From Planctomycetales bacterium (GTDB lineage: Bacteria > Planctomycetota > Phycisphaerae > SM23-33), in the NCBI GenBank assembly GCA_030612725.1, contig JAUWNJ010000016.1, forward strand, positions 1-64,000: a stretch of DNA of 64,000 bases. Reading direction: 5' to 3'. Position 1 is the first letter of the stretch. Every line of letters begins with the position of its first letter. Of this stretch, positions 54,891 to 64,000 are shown piece after piece. The notes beneath the pieces were generated by a model. That model saw only the letters and a list, made by a program, of their open reading frames with translations, was not told where the DNA came from and searched no databases. The translations under genes were made by a program, and so were the position numbers.

Positions 54891-55778
54891 TCAACTAATC
54901 ACCTTGTTGAGCGGATAGGTTATTATCCCGGTCGCTCCGGCCCGTTTGAGTTGTGGGATCATCTCGCGTTCGAGACGTTCGGATACTATCACTTCAAGGG
55001 CGACCCAGTCCTCATCGGCGAGGTTGGAAACAGTCGGGCTTTTCTCGGCGGGGAGCAAACTCAGAACGCCCTGGAGGTCCGTACGTCGGACGTTCATCTT
55101 CAGTCCGACCTTTTCCCATGCGGAAATCGCCCCTTGCAGCAGCAGTGAGATGTTTTCGATCTTTTCGCGCTTCCACGGGTCCGACCATGCCGCTTTGTTT
55201 GCGATTAACCGGGGCGTGGAAAAAAGAATCGTATCAATAACACGCAGGCGGTTGGCACGGAGGCTCGAACCGGTCTCGGTTACATCGACGATGGCATCGA
55301 CCAGGCGGGCCTTGACTTCCGTAGCGCCCCAACTGAACTCGACCTTAACGTCTATCCCTTTGTCGGCGAAGTACTTGCGAGTAGTGTTGGCCAGTTCCGT
55401 CGCGACGATACCACCGGCAAGAGCGGAAGCGTCCATTATCTCGGATTCTTCCGGTACAGCCAGTACCCACTTGACCGATTGGAGGTTGCGTTTGGCATAG
55501 ACGAGTTCCGCCACCTCTACGACGTCGGATTCGTTCTCTGCAATCCAGTCGTTTCCGGTTATTCCGATGTCGATAACGCCGTCGGCGACGTATCGGCTCA
55601 TCTCCTGAGCGCGGAACATCACAGCAGTGATGTCCGGGTCGTCCACTGATGGGAAATAACTGCGCGACGAGATCGAAACCCTGAATCCCGCCCGCTTGAG
55701 CAGTTCCACCGTGCTGTCCTGTAATGAACCCTTGGGGATTCCCAGTGCGAGTTTTTGCTCTGACTTCTTATCAATCAC
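54891..55778 (-). CDS. hisG: ATP phosphoribosyltransferase, long form
   Basis: A 295-residue enzyme for the first step of histidine synthesis (ATP plus PRPP). The catalytic domain ([31 protein letters not shown]) is followed by a C-terminal ferredoxin-like HisG_C domain (from about 225), so it is the homohexameric long form that needs no HisZ and is His-inhibited. The start is GTG with GGAG 8 nt upstream. No other his genes lie nearby. Confidence 0.95.
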   Translation of the reverse strand: MIDKKSEQKLALGIPKGSLQDSTVELLKRAGFRVSISSRSYFPSVDDPDITAVMFRAQEMSRYVADGVIDIGITGNDWIAENESDVVEVAELVYAKRNLQSVKWVLAVPEESEIMDASALAGGIVATELANTTRKYFADKGIDVKVEFSWGATEVKARLVDAIVDVTETGSSLRANRLRVIDTILFSTPRLIANKAAWSDPWKREKIENISLLLQGAISAWEKVGLKMNVRRTDLQGVLSLLPAEKSPTVSNLADEDWVALEVIVSERLEREMIPQLKRAGATGIITYPLNKVIS

Positions 55779-55816
55779 GAACGCATCTCCATTCCAACAA
55801 AACCTTTCCGGCGATT

Positions 55817-56755
55817 TTATTTCTTCGCGCGGCGCGATGCCGTTTTCTTCTTGCCGACGGTCTTACCGGCCTTCTTTTTCTTCTTTACCGTCTTTTTCCC
55901 AACGGTATTCGCGGGCGATTTTGCTTTTTTCTTCGTCGCAGGTTTCGCCTTTCCCTTAGCTTTAGCCTTCGTCTTTGTTTTTACTTTCTTTTTTTTCTTA
56001 TCCTTCGCCTTGGCTTGAGCCTCCGCCTTTGCCTTTGCTTCTGCTTTTACTTTAGCCCTTGCTTCTGCTTTAGCCTTTGTTTTTGCTTCGGCCTTGGCTT
56101 TTACTTTGGCTTGGGCTTGGGCCAACCTTCGGAGACGGGCTCTTTCTCTGGCAACTTTCGGCGCGGTTTTTACCGAATAGGCTTGAAGCGCCTCGTGCCA
56201 GGAAATCGCGTCCTTTCCGGGAGTAATACGTTCCAGGAAGCCCTGAAGGTCTAACAGGTCGCTGTCGGGGTGTATATACTCGCCCATCTTCAGCGCCTCA
56301 AGCAGCAGGTCATCCACAGGCATGGCGTGTCCGCCGAAGCCGTAGAGCGTAACCACGCTCTCGGACCAGGGGCTCAGACCTATCTCATCGCGCAACAGGC
56401 TGCGAACCTCACGTTTGGTCATTTTGGCGAGAAACTCCAGGGACAGCGAGTTGGTGCGGTCGAACACAGCCTGTATCGCCGCGGTTATGGTCCCTGCCTT
56501 TTCGCGGACACCGGGGAAATCCTCGCCGAGCACTTCAACAATATCCCGGAGCGGACTGACGCGAAGTTCGTTGAAATCGGTGAATTCTTCACCCAGTGTC
56601 GTTATTGCCGCCGACGCCTTGGCGAGCGTTGTGTCTTCGGAGAGGACACCCTCGACCAGCAAGGCGATCAGGTCGGTCTGCCGGACCGGTGCGGGAGAGG
56701 CTTCTGAGGCTACGAGACGTTTTATCTTCTTTGCGTATTTTTTGCTGTTCTTCAT
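55817..56755 (-). CDS. HhH-GPD-like domain fused to a histone-H1-like basic tail
   Basis: About 312 residues. Residues 20-190 are helical and follow the course of endonuclease III-type HhH-GPD proteins: [15 protein letters not shown], ..., [17 protein letters not shown], with the Asp of the catalytic loop kept, but the catalytic Lys and the Cys cluster absent. The last 120 residues are almost only Lys, Ala and Arg ([13 protein letters not shown], then [16 protein letters not shown]), like histone H1 or bacterial Hc1 tails. It may be a DNA-binding or -compacting protein. I use the ATG at 56755; a GTG at 56764 is possible. It follows rbfA. Confidence 0.65.
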   Translation of the reverse strand: MKNSKKYAKKIKRLVASEASPAPVRQTDLIALLVEGVLSEDTTLAKASAAITTLGEEFTDFNELRVSPLRDIVEVLGEDFPGVREKAGTITAAIQAVFDRTNSLSLEFLAKMTKREVRSLLRDEIGLSPWSESVVTLYGFGGHAMPVDDLLLEALKMGEYIHPDSDLLDLQGFLERITPGKDAISWHEALQAYSVKTAPKVARERARLRRLAQAQAKVKAKAEAKTKAKAEARAKVKAEAKAKAEAQAKAKDKKKKKVKTKTKAKAKGKAKPATKKKAKSPANTVGKKTVKKKKKAGKTVGKKKTASRRAKK

Positions 56756-56767
56756 AAGGCTCACATC

Positions 56768-56939
56768 CTAATTCCACGAATTACACAAATTACACAAATT
56801 TTCAAAAACATTGTTTTAGATGCAACACCAATTACAGGACGACTTTTTCCTGTTTTTATATAATCTGTGTAATCTGTGGACCACTATTCTTTTTCTTCTT
56901 CTCTTACGTCCGTGCAATCCGTGTAATCCGTGGACTGTT
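56768..56939. repeat. Word-repeat hairpin element (AATTACACAAATT words)
   Basis: The left arm (56772-56800) repeats AATTACACAA. Complementary right-hand words (TAATCTGTGTAATCTGTGG at 56861-56880, and again 56910-56937) lie on the other side, the latter inside the 3' end of rbfA. The element encodes the tail of RbfA (STDYTDCTD). Confidence 0.75.
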
Positions 56940-57309
56940 CCGTTTCTTCTTCTTTTTCCCTGATTTCGTCCATTGCCTGTCGTATAACATTCAGTGTTTC
57001 CAGTGTTTTTTTGAACTGGTGGTCGATTTCGAACTCCAGTATGGGCATATGCCGCAGGGTTACATTGTCCCGCACGATTGCCCGTATTCGTCCAGCCGCC
57101 CTTTCCAGCGCCTTGATGCAGCGTTGCTGTTGGGCCTGGGTTCCTATAATCGAAATATAGACCTTTGCTCTGACGAGGTCTTCGGTGGCTTCTACCCGCG
57201 TAATCGAGGTTCGCGCCGAATCGATCCTCGGATCGGCCAGTTTTCCAAGAAGCACCTTCCCGACTTCATGCTGAAGCAGTTTTCCGATACGTTCTGTTCT
57301 ACGATTCAT
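56884..57309 (-). CDS. rbfA: Ribosome-binding factor A
   Basis: A 141-residue KH-like protein that helps mature the 30S subunit, binding near the 5' end of 16S rRNA. The core (RIGKLLQHEVGKVLLGKLADP, ITRVEATEDLVRAKVYIS) is normal. The last 20 residues, including STDYTDCTD, come from the word-repeat element and are not part of the family. It is the last gene of the nusA-infB-(ylxP)-rbfA cluster, separated from the ylxP remnant by another element. Confidence 0.93.
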   Translation of the reverse strand: MNRRTERIGKLLQHEVGKVLLGKLADPRIDSARTSITRVEATEDLVRAKVYISIIGTQAQQQRCIKALERAAGRIRAIVRDNVTLRHMPILEFEIDHQFKKTLETLNVIRQAMDEIREKEEETEQSTDYTDCTDVREEEKE

Positions 57310-57328
57310 ATGAATAAGACCCTGGCGA

Positions 57329-57443
57329 CAAAGAAAAAAACATCAATAGCGGGATTACAAGGATTACAGGATTATAGGGATTTGTTTTTTTTTCCTGCAA
57401 TCCTAAAATCCCTGTAATCCTGCTATCGATGTTTGTTTCTTTA
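57329..57443. repeat. Word-repeat hairpin element (GGGATTACAAGGATT words)
   Basis: The left arm (57330-57383) and right arm (57398-57443) are complementary series of GGATTACAGG words, extended outward by AAAGAAAAAAACATC against GATGTTTGTTTCTTT. It lies inside the translation-factor cluster, between the ylxP remnant and rbfA. Confidence 0.85.
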
Positions 57444-57733
57444 CAAAATCTCGACCTCGTAATCCAGCATCACCATTGAGCGGTTTGCTCTGACGGCATC
57501 GACTATTTTATCCATCGGCGCCCCTGATATATCTGGCGTCCGACCCGACCATCAGACACTTACCAGTACGGCCTGCCTGATGCTGCCGACGTGATCGACC
57601 TCTGCTATCGAAACGTTCCGTCCGTGAGCGATTCGGTCCAGAGAAACTTTTGACGACCCGTCGCTTGTCCTTGAGGCTCAAAAGCGTCGGGGATCATCAG
57701 TTTCAGATGCAGCAAGGCCACTTTTGTCGCCAT
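57441..57733 (-). pseudogene. ylxP: Broken ylxP (DUF503) gene
   Basis: Translated in different frames, this stretch gives successive parts of a normal DUF503 protein: MATKVALLHLKLMIPDA, then SLKDKRRVVKSF, then LDRIAHGRNVSIAEVDH, then VGSDARY, then MDKIVDAVRANRSMVM and LDYEVEIL before a stop. At least four single-base shifts separate the parts, so no full protein can be made. The position between infB and rbfA is the usual ylxP position, which supports the identity. It could also reflect sequencing error, but four shifts in 290 bases with clean neighbours argue for decay. Confidence 0.85.
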
Positions 57734-57740
57734 GGTGCAA

Positions 57741-60449
57741 TCACTCGTTACCGGACGATGATCGACCCGCAGAACTACCCACGGGCACTTCCACCGTCTG
57801 GTAGGCCTCAATTACGTCGCCGACCTTTATGTCGTTGAAATCGGCGATTCTCAAACCGCATTCCAGTCCGGCCCGAACCTCGCGGACGTCATCCTTGACC
57901 CGGCGTAGGCTAAACAACTTGCGCTCATCCACAACAACGATGTTATCCCTGATGAGGCGAATAGCGGCGTTACGGTTAATCAAGCCATCGGTAACGTAGC
58001 ATCCCGCGATTGTCCCGATGCGGGAAATCTTGAACACTTCCCTGACCTCGGCCCGTCCTGTTACCTTCTCGACCGTTTCGGGAGTCAACATTCCGCGAAC
58101 CGCCTGTTCGATATCCTCTATAAGTTGATAAATCACGCGATAAGTGCGGATTTCGACGCCCTTTTGTTCAGCCAGCAACCGCGACCTGTTGTCGGCGGTT
58201 ACTCTGAATCCCAGGACAATCGCATCGGACGCCTCGGCCAGTAGCACGTCGCCTTCGGTTATCCCGCCGACGCCGGAGTGAAGGATCGTAACCTTTACTT
58301 CTTCGATCTCCACTTTGCGGAGGCTTCCAAGCAGCGCCTCGATCGAACCTTGCACGTCGGCTTTGACGATAAGTTTCACTTCCGCCGAAGCGCCGGCTTC
58401 GATGCGATCGAAGAGGTTTTCCAATGTTGTCTGCGGCGTTGCGGCCAGGCTTTGGGCGCGTTGCTCCTGTCGGCGTTCCTGGGCTACATCCTTGGCGCGG
58501 GTCAGGTCTTCAACCACATAGAATCGGTCTCCGGCATCGGGGACCTCGTCCAGACCGGTGATTTCCACCGGAGTGGCTGGAGGCGCCTGCTTGATCGTTT
58601 TTCCGCGATAGTCCAGGATTTTCCGTACTCGCCCGGCAGCGCCCCCGCAGAGTACCACGTCGCCGACCTTCAACGTTCCGTTTTTGACCAGCAGACCCGC
58701 CAGAACACCCCTGGCGGAATCGCGCGACGCCTCAGTAACCCATCCGGAAGCAGGTGCGTCGGGTTCGGCCTGCAGTTCGAGCAGTTCGGCCTCCAGCGCA
58801 AGTATCTCGACAAGTTTGTCGATACCTTCGCCGGTGGTTGCGGAGGTCTGTATCACTTCGGTCTGCCCGCCCCATTCTCTAGGTTGGAGGTCGTGCTCGG
58901 CCAGTTGTCCCATCGCCCGCTGAATGTTTGCGTTCGGGAGGTCGATTTTATTGAGCGCGACGACTATCGGAACTTCGGCGGCTTTGGCGTGGTTGATCGC
59001 TTCTATGGTCTGCGGCATCACGCCGTCGTCGGCAGCGACAACGAGAACGACTATGTCGGTCATATCTGCGCCGCGAGCGCGCATTGCCGTAAATGCTTCG
59101 TGCCCCGGCGTGTCCAGAAAGACGATGCTTTTGCCCTCTACGTCATAACGGTACGAACCGATACCCTGCGTGATTCCGCCGTCCTCTTTTTCGGCTACTG
59201 CGGCGTTTCGGATATGGTCCAGGAGCGATGTTTTCCCGTGGTCAACGTGCCCAAGGAACGTAACCACCGGCGCTCGCGGTTCGGTTCGACCTTCTTTGCG
59301 CTGGGCGAATTCTTCTTCCAGTAAATCTTCAGCCGTTTTGGCGATTTTCACATTCAGTTCGATACCGTTGTCGGACGCTATTGATTGCGCCGTTTCGCGG
59401 TCCAGAGTTTGATTAATCGTCGCGAGGACGCCTTCGCTCATCAGTTTCCGGATAATGCTGTTACTTCTGATTCCGGTAGCGGCGGAGAGACTTTTGACTG
59501 TAATCGGTTCGGATATTTCGATTTCGCCGACCTGTCCGCCGAGCCTTGGCTCAACCTGTCCCGGACCGACGGATGCGCGATGGCGACGCAGCGTACCTCC
59601 GGCAGCGGCAGCCAATCGGGCGGACCTTTCCATAAGGTCTCTGTCCCGCCACTCTCGCAAACCTTCGCCTGATTCGCCACCGCCTTTTCGACGCGGGCTA
59701 CGGCGCTGGGATCGCTTGGCCTTATCGCCACCCGCCGCCGCTCCGGTTCGACCTCGTTTTTTTCCTTTGGCTCCTGGCGGCGAAGCCGCCGCTGCCGCCG
59801 CCTCCGCTGCAAGGTCCGTAACAGGCCTGGGGCGCGGACGCCTTCTCACCGGGCGAGGCGCGGGAGATGTTTCAACACCGTCGAAACGCACGACCCGTGG
59901 TCCTTGAAGTTTGGCGGGAGCGGGAACAACCTGTGGACCTGCGGGTACGACGACTTCAGGTATGACCGGTTTGTTGGGGACGACTTTCGGTAATTCCGGT
60001 TCCTGTGGTTTTTCAACCGTCTCTTCGACTTCCGGAGGCGCTTCGGGCGTTTCGACTTCAGCGACCGCCTGTTGAGCCTCTTCAACCACCACCGGAGCCT
60101 CGGCTACGGGTTCAGGTTCGGGTTCAACTTCCGCTACAGGCGCTTCGACGGATGCTTCGTCTGCGAGTTCCTGCTCGGAAGCCTTCTTTTCGGCCGCTTT
60201 CTTCTTCCGACGACGACGTTGCGCTTCGGCCTTTTTGTGGGCCTTGTCAAGATCGACGTGCGTGGTAGTTTCCACCGCCGTTCCGCCGCTGGCGGCCCCG
60301 CTGAACCATTCACTGATAGTCGCCTCAAGACCCGCCGACAGCGCGGTCATGTGGTTTTTGACTTCCAGACCCTCGGCGCGGCATTTCTCAAGGACGGCCT
60401 TGGAAGTAACGCCCATCTCCCTGGCGAGTTCAAATATGCGCTTAGCCAA
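57741..60449 (-). CDS. infB: Translation initiation factor IF-2
   Basis: A 902-residue GTPase that places initiator tRNA on the ribosome. An N-terminal IF2_N domain ([23 protein letters not shown]) is followed by a long Lys/Glu/Pro/Ala-rich linker (about 75-320) and the G domain with [19 protein letters not shown] and NKIDLP, then domains II-IV. The start appears to be TTG at 60449 with GGAG 8-9 nt upstream, which is unusual for this gene. A hairpin element separates it from nusA; ylxR is missing between them. Confidence 0.97.
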   Translation of the reverse strand: MAKRIFELAREMGVTSKAVLEKCRAEGLEVKNHMTALSAGLEATISEWFSGAASGGTAVETTTHVDLDKAHKKAEAQRRRRKKKAAEKKASEQELADEASVEAPVAEVEPEPEPVAEAPVVVEEAQQAVAEVETPEAPPEVEETVEKPQEPELPKVVPNKPVIPEVVVPAGPQVVPAPAKLQGPRVVRFDGVETSPAPRPVRRRPRPRPVTDLAAEAAAAAASPPGAKGKKRGRTGAAAGGDKAKRSQRRSPRRKGGGESGEGLREWRDRDLMERSARLAAAAGGTLRRHRASVGPGQVEPRLGGQVGEIEISEPITVKSLSAATGIRSNSIIRKLMSEGVLATINQTLDRETAQSIASDNGIELNVKIAKTAEDLLEEEFAQRKEGRTEPRAPVVTFLGHVDHGKTSLLDHIRNAAVAEKEDGGITQGIGSYRYDVEGKSIVFLDTPGHEAFTAMRARGADMTDIVVLVVAADDGVMPQTIEAINHAKAAEVPIVVALNKIDLPNANIQRAMGQLAEHDLQPREWGGQTEVIQTSATTGEGIDKLVEILALEAELLELQAEPDAPASGWVTEASRDSARGVLAGLLVKNGTLKVGDVVLCGGAAGRVRKILDYRGKTIKQAPPATPVEITGLDEVPDAGDRFYVVEDLTRAKDVAQERRQEQRAQSLAATPQTTLENLFDRIEAGASAEVKLIVKADVQGSIEALLGSLRKVEIEEVKVTILHSGVGGITEGDVLLAEASDAIVLGFRVTADNRSRLLAEQKGVEIRTYRVIYQLIEDIEQAVRGMLTPETVEKVTGRAEVREVFKISRIGTIAGCYVTDGLINRNAAIRLIRDNIVVVDERKLFSLRRVKDDVREVRAGLECGLRIADFNDIKVGDVIEAYQTVEVPVGSSAGRSSSGNE

Positions 60450-60463
60450 AAATTATGCTCCAG

Positions 60464-60585
60464 CAGTATTGGTAGTCAGTATCCGGTAGTCAGTAGTCGG
60501 GAAAAAACATGAAGAAAAGATACCTGACGCCAATCTTTTTCTTCTTTTCCCGGCTACCGGCTACCGACTACCGGCTACTTATCTT
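60464..60585. repeat. Word-repeat hairpin element (CCGGTAGTCAGTA words)
   Basis: The left arm (60464-60506) repeats GGTAGTCAGTATCC. The right arm (60545-60583) has the complementary CCGGCTACCGACTACC words. AAGAAAAGAT lies in the centre. It sits in the nusA-infB gap. Confidence 0.8.
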
Positions 60586-60589
60586 CAGG

Positions 60590-61966
60590 TTATACTTCAG
60601 TATCACTGACGATATTATCGTCCGATGTGGTTTCCGCTTCAGTGGAAACTTCCTTTTCCGGTATCATCTCGTCGGTAGCGGCATCGTCTTTAGTCGTTTC
60701 TTGAACAGGCTGGGGCGGTTCGGTCGCTTCGGCGACCTTGACCGCTTCGTCGTTCTGTTGCTTTTCTTTTTCCGCCGCTTTTTCCGCCGCTTTTTCCGCT
60801 GCTTTCTTCACTAATTGTTCTTCGGCAATTTCTTTCGCCCGTTCACCGCACCGTCGGACAATTTGCTCTGCGAGGGATTGTTCCATCGCGAGTTCTTTGA
60901 CAAGCGGTTCCGGTCCGACTTCTTCGAAGTCCAGGACGTTGACCATTCCCAGCGCGACGATTTGGCTGACGATTTGGCTATCGACGCCGTCGATATCGAG
61001 CAGGGTCTTTTCCATGGCGTCCATACCGCTGTTGAATTCCGTCGGCGTGAGTATGTCGATGTCCCATTGCGTAAGTCTGGCGGCAAGGCGGACGTTCTGA
61101 CCGCGTTTCCCGATAGCCAGAGACAGTTGGTCTTCGGTTACCACGACGATTGCTCGTCCCATCTCGAAGCACAGGCTGATGTCATAGACTTCCGCCGGTT
61201 TGAGCGCGTTTGCGATAAGAACTTTGGAGGAATCGTCCCATCGTACGATGTCGATTTTTTCTCCGCCCAGTTCATCGACGATGCTCCTGATGCGGCTGCC
61301 CCGGATACCTACGCAAGCGCCGACGGCATCGACTCTCGAATCGAGACTGCTGACGGCGACCTTTGTGCGGTATCCCGCTTCGCGCGCCAAGGCGCGAATT
61401 TCAATGACCTGTTCGGCGACTTCAGGCACTTCCACTTCAAAGAGTCTGCGGACGAAATCGGGATGCGTCCGTGACAGGACAATTCTGACCTGTCCGGGCT
61501 GCTCGCGGACTTCGAGGATCATCGCACGGACGCGGTCTTCGAGAGAATGCGTCTCGCCGGGAATTTGTTCGCTCCGTGGAAGAATGGCCTCGGCGCGACC
61601 CGTCTCGACAATCAACGACCCGCCTTCACGACGCACTACCCGCCCGGTGGCAATTTGACCTCGGAGTTCGAGATACTCTTCGTAGATGCTTCCTCTTTCG
61701 GCTTCGCGTATCTTCTGAATCATCACCTGTTTTGCGGTCTGCGCGGCAATGCGTCCCAGTTCGCTCATCGACAGGGGAGTCCCGTCAACGCCGGCGGTAA
61801 CGGTGCCGTCCTGGCGATTTATATGCACTTCGATATCGTCGGCCTGGGCGTTCGCCTTGCGAATAGCGGAAATCATGGCCGCTTCCAGGTCCTCGAACAC
61901 TGTTTCGGGATCGATATTTCTGTCCCTGGCGATACCGTCCACCAATCGCAGCAGTTCCTGATTCAT
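60590..61966 (-). CDS. nusA: Transcription termination/antitermination factor NusA
   Basis: A 458-residue RNA-polymerase-associated factor. N-terminal domain (LLRLVDGIARDRNIDPETVFE), S1 domain, two KH domains (GSRIRSIVDELGGEKIDIV, LAIGKRGQNVRLAARLT). A C-terminal extension rich in KAAEKAAEKAAEK and acidic Glu/Thr stretches replaces the usual repeats. AAGGGAAG precedes the ATG at 61966. The usual upstream gene rimP is not present here; a sugar-ABC ATPase gene is instead. Confidence 0.96.
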   Translation of the reverse strand: MNQELLRLVDGIARDRNIDPETVFEDLEAAMISAIRKANAQADDIEVHINRQDGTVTAGVDGTPLSMSELGRIAAQTAKQVMIQKIREAERGSIYEEYLELRGQIATGRVVRREGGSLIVETGRAEAILPRSEQIPGETHSLEDRVRAMILEVREQPGQVRIVLSRTHPDFVRRLFEVEVPEVAEQVIEIRALAREAGYRTKVAVSSLDSRVDAVGACVGIRGSRIRSIVDELGGEKIDIVRWDDSSKVLIANALKPAEVYDISLCFEMGRAIVVVTEDQLSLAIGKRGQNVRLAARLTQWDIDILTPTEFNSGMDAMEKTLLDIDGVDSQIVSQIVALGMVNVLDFEEVGPEPLVKELAMEQSLAEQIVRRCGERAKEIAEEQLVKKAAEKAAEKAAEKEKQQNDEAVKVAEATEPPQPVQETTKDDAATDEMIPEKEVSTEAETTSDDNIVSDTEV

Positions 61967-62023
61967 AATTCTTCCCTTTTCCCGATTTATCTTGCCTCCG
62001 GCATATACGAAGCCTTCGACAGG

Positions 62024-62052
62024 CAAAAAAAAGCGGGCATTGCACGCCCACT
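62024..62052 (-). terminator. Intrinsic terminator upstream of nusA
   Basis: On the minus strand AGTGGGC and GCCCGCT form a 7-bp stem with a 7-nt loop, followed by eight T residues. It ends the ABC ATPase transcript, or could act as an attenuator in the nusA leader. A CCCGCCGCGGCGGG palindrome lies just upstream (62168-62181). Confidence 0.8.
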
Positions 62053-62196
62053 TTAAAAACCAATTCCGCCTCCCGACATGTCTCGACGAGTCAGTCGTTC
62101 ATAACGTCTCCCGACCGATTCGCCGACGATATGCCGGCAACCATCCCAAGTGGGTTGGGACTTTTTACCCGCCGCGGCGGGACAGGCCTATCCGCC

Positions 62197-63333
62197 CTAC
62201 GCTGAAACACCGGAGGCCTCTTTACTTAAACACAAGTTCACACCAATATCTCCCGGTTCAAAAATATGAAGTTTGTCCGTATCCAGGTACATCTGCATCT
62301 GGCTGTCTTCAGAGATTTCCTCGTGAGCATTCACACGAGCCACAAGGGTGTTATCGCCTATCTTCATGTGAACGTCTTTTGTATCACCAAGAATTTCCAC
62401 CACGCTGACCTCGACAGAAAGAACGTTGTCGATATCACCAAAACGACCTTCGTGGTTGGAAGACATGTGTTCAGGCCTGACGCCAAGCACAACATCCTTT
62501 CCCGCGTGGTCAACCAGATATTGGTTGTGGGCATCCGGGAGTTTAAGTTTCGCCCCGGCGCCTTCCCACCAGACGCTCCCGTTGGAGCCGGTGAGTTTCC
62601 CTTCCAGGAAGTTCATCGGCGGCGTTCCGACGAACCCCGCCACGAACCGATTGACCGGGTAGTCGTACACTTCCAGCGGCGCGGCACACTGCTGAATAAC
62701 GCCCTCAAACATGACCACAATCCTGTCGCCCAGCGTCATTGCCTCTTCCTGATCGTGCGTAACGTAAATGGTCGTGGTGTGCAGGCGGCGGTGCAGGGAC
62801 TTGAGTTCCGCACGGGTCTCGACGCGAAGTTTGGCGTCGAGGTTGCTCAACGGTTCGTCGAACAGGAACGCCTGCGGTTCCCGCACTATCGCCCGCCCCA
62901 ACGCCACACGCTGCCTCTGACCGCCCGAAAGGGCTTTGGGCTTACGGTCAAGCAGTTCCGAAATCCCCAGAATCTTTGCGGCGTGGGCCACACGCTGTTT
63001 TATATCTTCTTTCGGGAACTTCCGCAACTTCAACCCGAAAGCCATGTTCTTAAACACCGTCATGTGCGGATATAACGCGTAACTCTGGAACACCATGGCA
63101 ATGTCGCGGTCCTTGGGCTGAACGTTGTTAATCAGACGTTCGCCTATGTGGATAGTACCGGACGTAATGTCTTCCAGACCGGCGACCATCCGCAGCGTGG
63201 TGCTTTTACCGCAACCACTAGGCCCGACAAGAACGATAAATTCACGGTCTCGAACCGTCAGGTTTATCGACTTGGCGCCAACTATCCCGCCGTCATAGAT
63301 TTTTGTCGTATCCTTGAACACTACTTCTGCCAT
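62197..63333 (-). CDS. Sugar ABC transporter ATP-binding protein (MsmX/UgpC/MalK type)
   Basis: A 378-residue ATPase subunit. Walker [10 protein letters not shown], the Q-loop [12 protein letters not shown], the signature [14 protein letters not shown] and Walker [14 protein letters not shown] are all present. The C-terminal regulatory domain (from about 240) is of the MalK/UgpC type, which serves sugar importers. No permease or binding protein lies nearby, so it may energise several importers, as MsmX does. The ATG at 63333 has CAGGAG upstream. Such shared ATPases suit an organism with many carbohydrate genes. Confidence 0.93.
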   Translation of the reverse strand: MAEVVFKDTTKIYDGGIVGAKSINLTVRDREFIVLVGPSGCGKSTTLRMVAGLEDITSGTIHIGERLINNVQPKDRDIAMVFQSYALYPHMTVFKNMAFGLKLRKFPKEDIKQRVAHAAKILGISELLDRKPKALSGGQRQRVALGRAIVREPQAFLFDEPLSNLDAKLRVETRAELKSLHRRLHTTTIYVTHDQEEAMTLGDRIVVMFEGVIQQCAAPLEVYDYPVNRFVAGFVGTPPMNFLEGKLTGSNGSVWWEGAGAKLKLPDAHNQYLVDHAGKDVVLGVRPEHMSSNHEGRFGDIDNVLSVEVSVVEILGDTKDVHMKIGDNTLVARVNAHEEISEDSQMQMYLDTDKLHIFEPGDIGVNLCLSKEASGVSA

Positions 63334-63534
63334 CGCTATATACTCCTGCTGCTGCACAATAACCGGTATATCAATTTAGTCCCTCAATTATAGGTGATGC
63401 AATATCGCTGTCAAAGAAAAAGCAACATGAAAAATAACCGCCAATAAACACGCGGCATCTTCGGTGTTGACGAATCGGATTTTCGGCGATAGTGTTAGCG
63501 CTTGGTCCACTCGATAAAACAAGGCATATAACAA

Positions 63535-64000
63535 ATGATTGACATCAAACTGCTCCGCGAAAACCCGGACCTGTTCATCCAGGCAGCCAAGGTCAAAAAC
63601 TTCAAGGTCGATATAAACGCCCTGCTGGAAGCAGACCGTCGTATCCTCGCGGCGCAGCAGGAGTTACAGCAAATACGTACCGAGCAAAACCTGGCGGGCA
63701 AGCAAATCGCCCAACTCAAAGGCACTGAAAGACAGGAAGCCATTGAGCAAATGTCCCGCCTCAAGACCAAAGCGAAAGAATTGTCCGACCAGATCGACAA
63801 CCTCCTTCCCGAATTCAACGATCAGATGCTTCTGGTCGCCCAGCCGGCAGAGACGGACGTGCCCGTCGGTAAAGACGACACCGAAAACGTAGAAATCCGT
63901 AAAGTCGGGAAAATTCGCAAATTCGACTTTGACCCGAAAGATCACGTCGAACTGGGAAAATCGCTGGATATTATCGACATCGAGCGCGGCGTAAAACTTT
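63535..64000 (+). CDS. serS: Seryl-tRNA synthetase, N-terminal part (cut by window end)
   Basis: Open frame from the ATG at 63535 to the window edge, 155 residues visible. The start MIDIKLLRENPDLFIQAAKV and the long charged coiled coil (RRILAAQQELQQIRTEQNLA) are the tRNA-binding arm of class II seryl-tRNA synthetase. The visible end (RKFDFDPKDHVELGKSLDII) begins the catalytic domain. AAGG lies 11 nt upstream. It is divergent from the ABC ATPase gene. Confidence 0.95.
   Translation, partial: MIDIKLLRENPDLFIQAAKVKNFKVDINALLEADRRILAAQQELQQIRTEQNLAGKQIAQLKGTERQEAIEQMSRLKTKAKELSDQIDNLLPEFNDQMLLVAQPAETDVPVGKDDTENVEIRKVGKIRKFDFDPKDHVELGKSLDIIDIERGVKL

Noticed and set aside
62168-62181. Palindrome CCCGCCGCGGCGGG as terminator
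   Set aside because: No T-run follows on either strand in the right orientation; the terminator at 62024-62052 is a better candidate.

Overview
The window looks like a chromosome segment from a planctomycete, most likely Phycisphaerae-like. The evidence is an unlinked 16S rRNA gene with no 23S or 5S downstream, a PEP-CTERM protein, an ECF sigma factor paired with an anti-sigma/pseudopilin fusion carrying the planctomycete DGH-type C-terminal motif, a DUF1571 lipoprotein, an OFA-family transporter, and several large sugar-active enzymes. This is inferred from gene content; no database comparison was possible.

Layout, left to right. 1-2.6 kb is an accessory stretch with palindromes, two unknown genes and an orphan antitoxin-like gene, lying downstream of the 16S rRNA gene (2.6-4.2 kb, leftward, with its own promoter and terminator). 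4.7-11 kb holds a hydroxyacid dehydrogenase, a HEPN/zinc-ribbon protein, a small ferredoxin, a lipoprotein, an amidohydrolase and prmC. 11-17.5 kb is a leftward polysaccharide-processing operon with a GH106-like enzyme. 17.7-21.1 kb has murA, an SGNH hydrolase and rnpB with a toxin-antitoxin cassette at its 3' end. 21.3-32.8 kb carries a PLD-like protein, aroB, ECF sigma and its partner, a GAF/sigma-54 activator, an AraC regulator, a PEP-CTERM protein, an HNH endonuclease, DUF1571 and htpX. 32.9-41.2 kb has a heparinase-like enzyme, lemA, mutS2 with a second toxin-antitoxin cassette at its 3' end, and a GHL10-like protein. 41.3-48.9 kb carries an aminotransferase, a CBS protein, acs, an OFA transporter, a P-loop kinase, an isochorismatase-like enzyme and a B12-domain protein. 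49-56.8 kb has an opine-dehydrogenase-like enzyme, a YebC protein, a giant TPR lipoprotein, hisG and a HhH-GPD-like/histone-H1-like fusion. 56.9-62 kb is the translation cluster nusA-infB-(broken ylxP)-rbfA, followed by a sugar-ABC ATPase and the start of serS.

Two unusual themes stand out. First, two unrelated genes, rnpB and mutS2, each have a short toxin-first PIN toxin-antitoxin cassette directly after the 3' end, followed by a second copy of that 3' end (48 bp and 70 bp perfectly identical). This looks like small cassettes that enter gene ends and regenerate the gene, with no integrase visible. Second, most longer intergenic gaps hold an element of one architecture: an arm of slightly varied short words, an A/G-rich or T-rich centre, and the reverse-complement arm. 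The words differ between sites, so architecture rather than sequence is shared. These elements occur between divergent, convergent and co-directional genes, even within the nusA-infB-rbfA cluster, and some supply stop codons or C-terminal residues. Several accessory genes (HEPN, both PIN toxins, HNH) have a -10 box 6-7 nt before ATG and are probably read from leaderless mRNAs.
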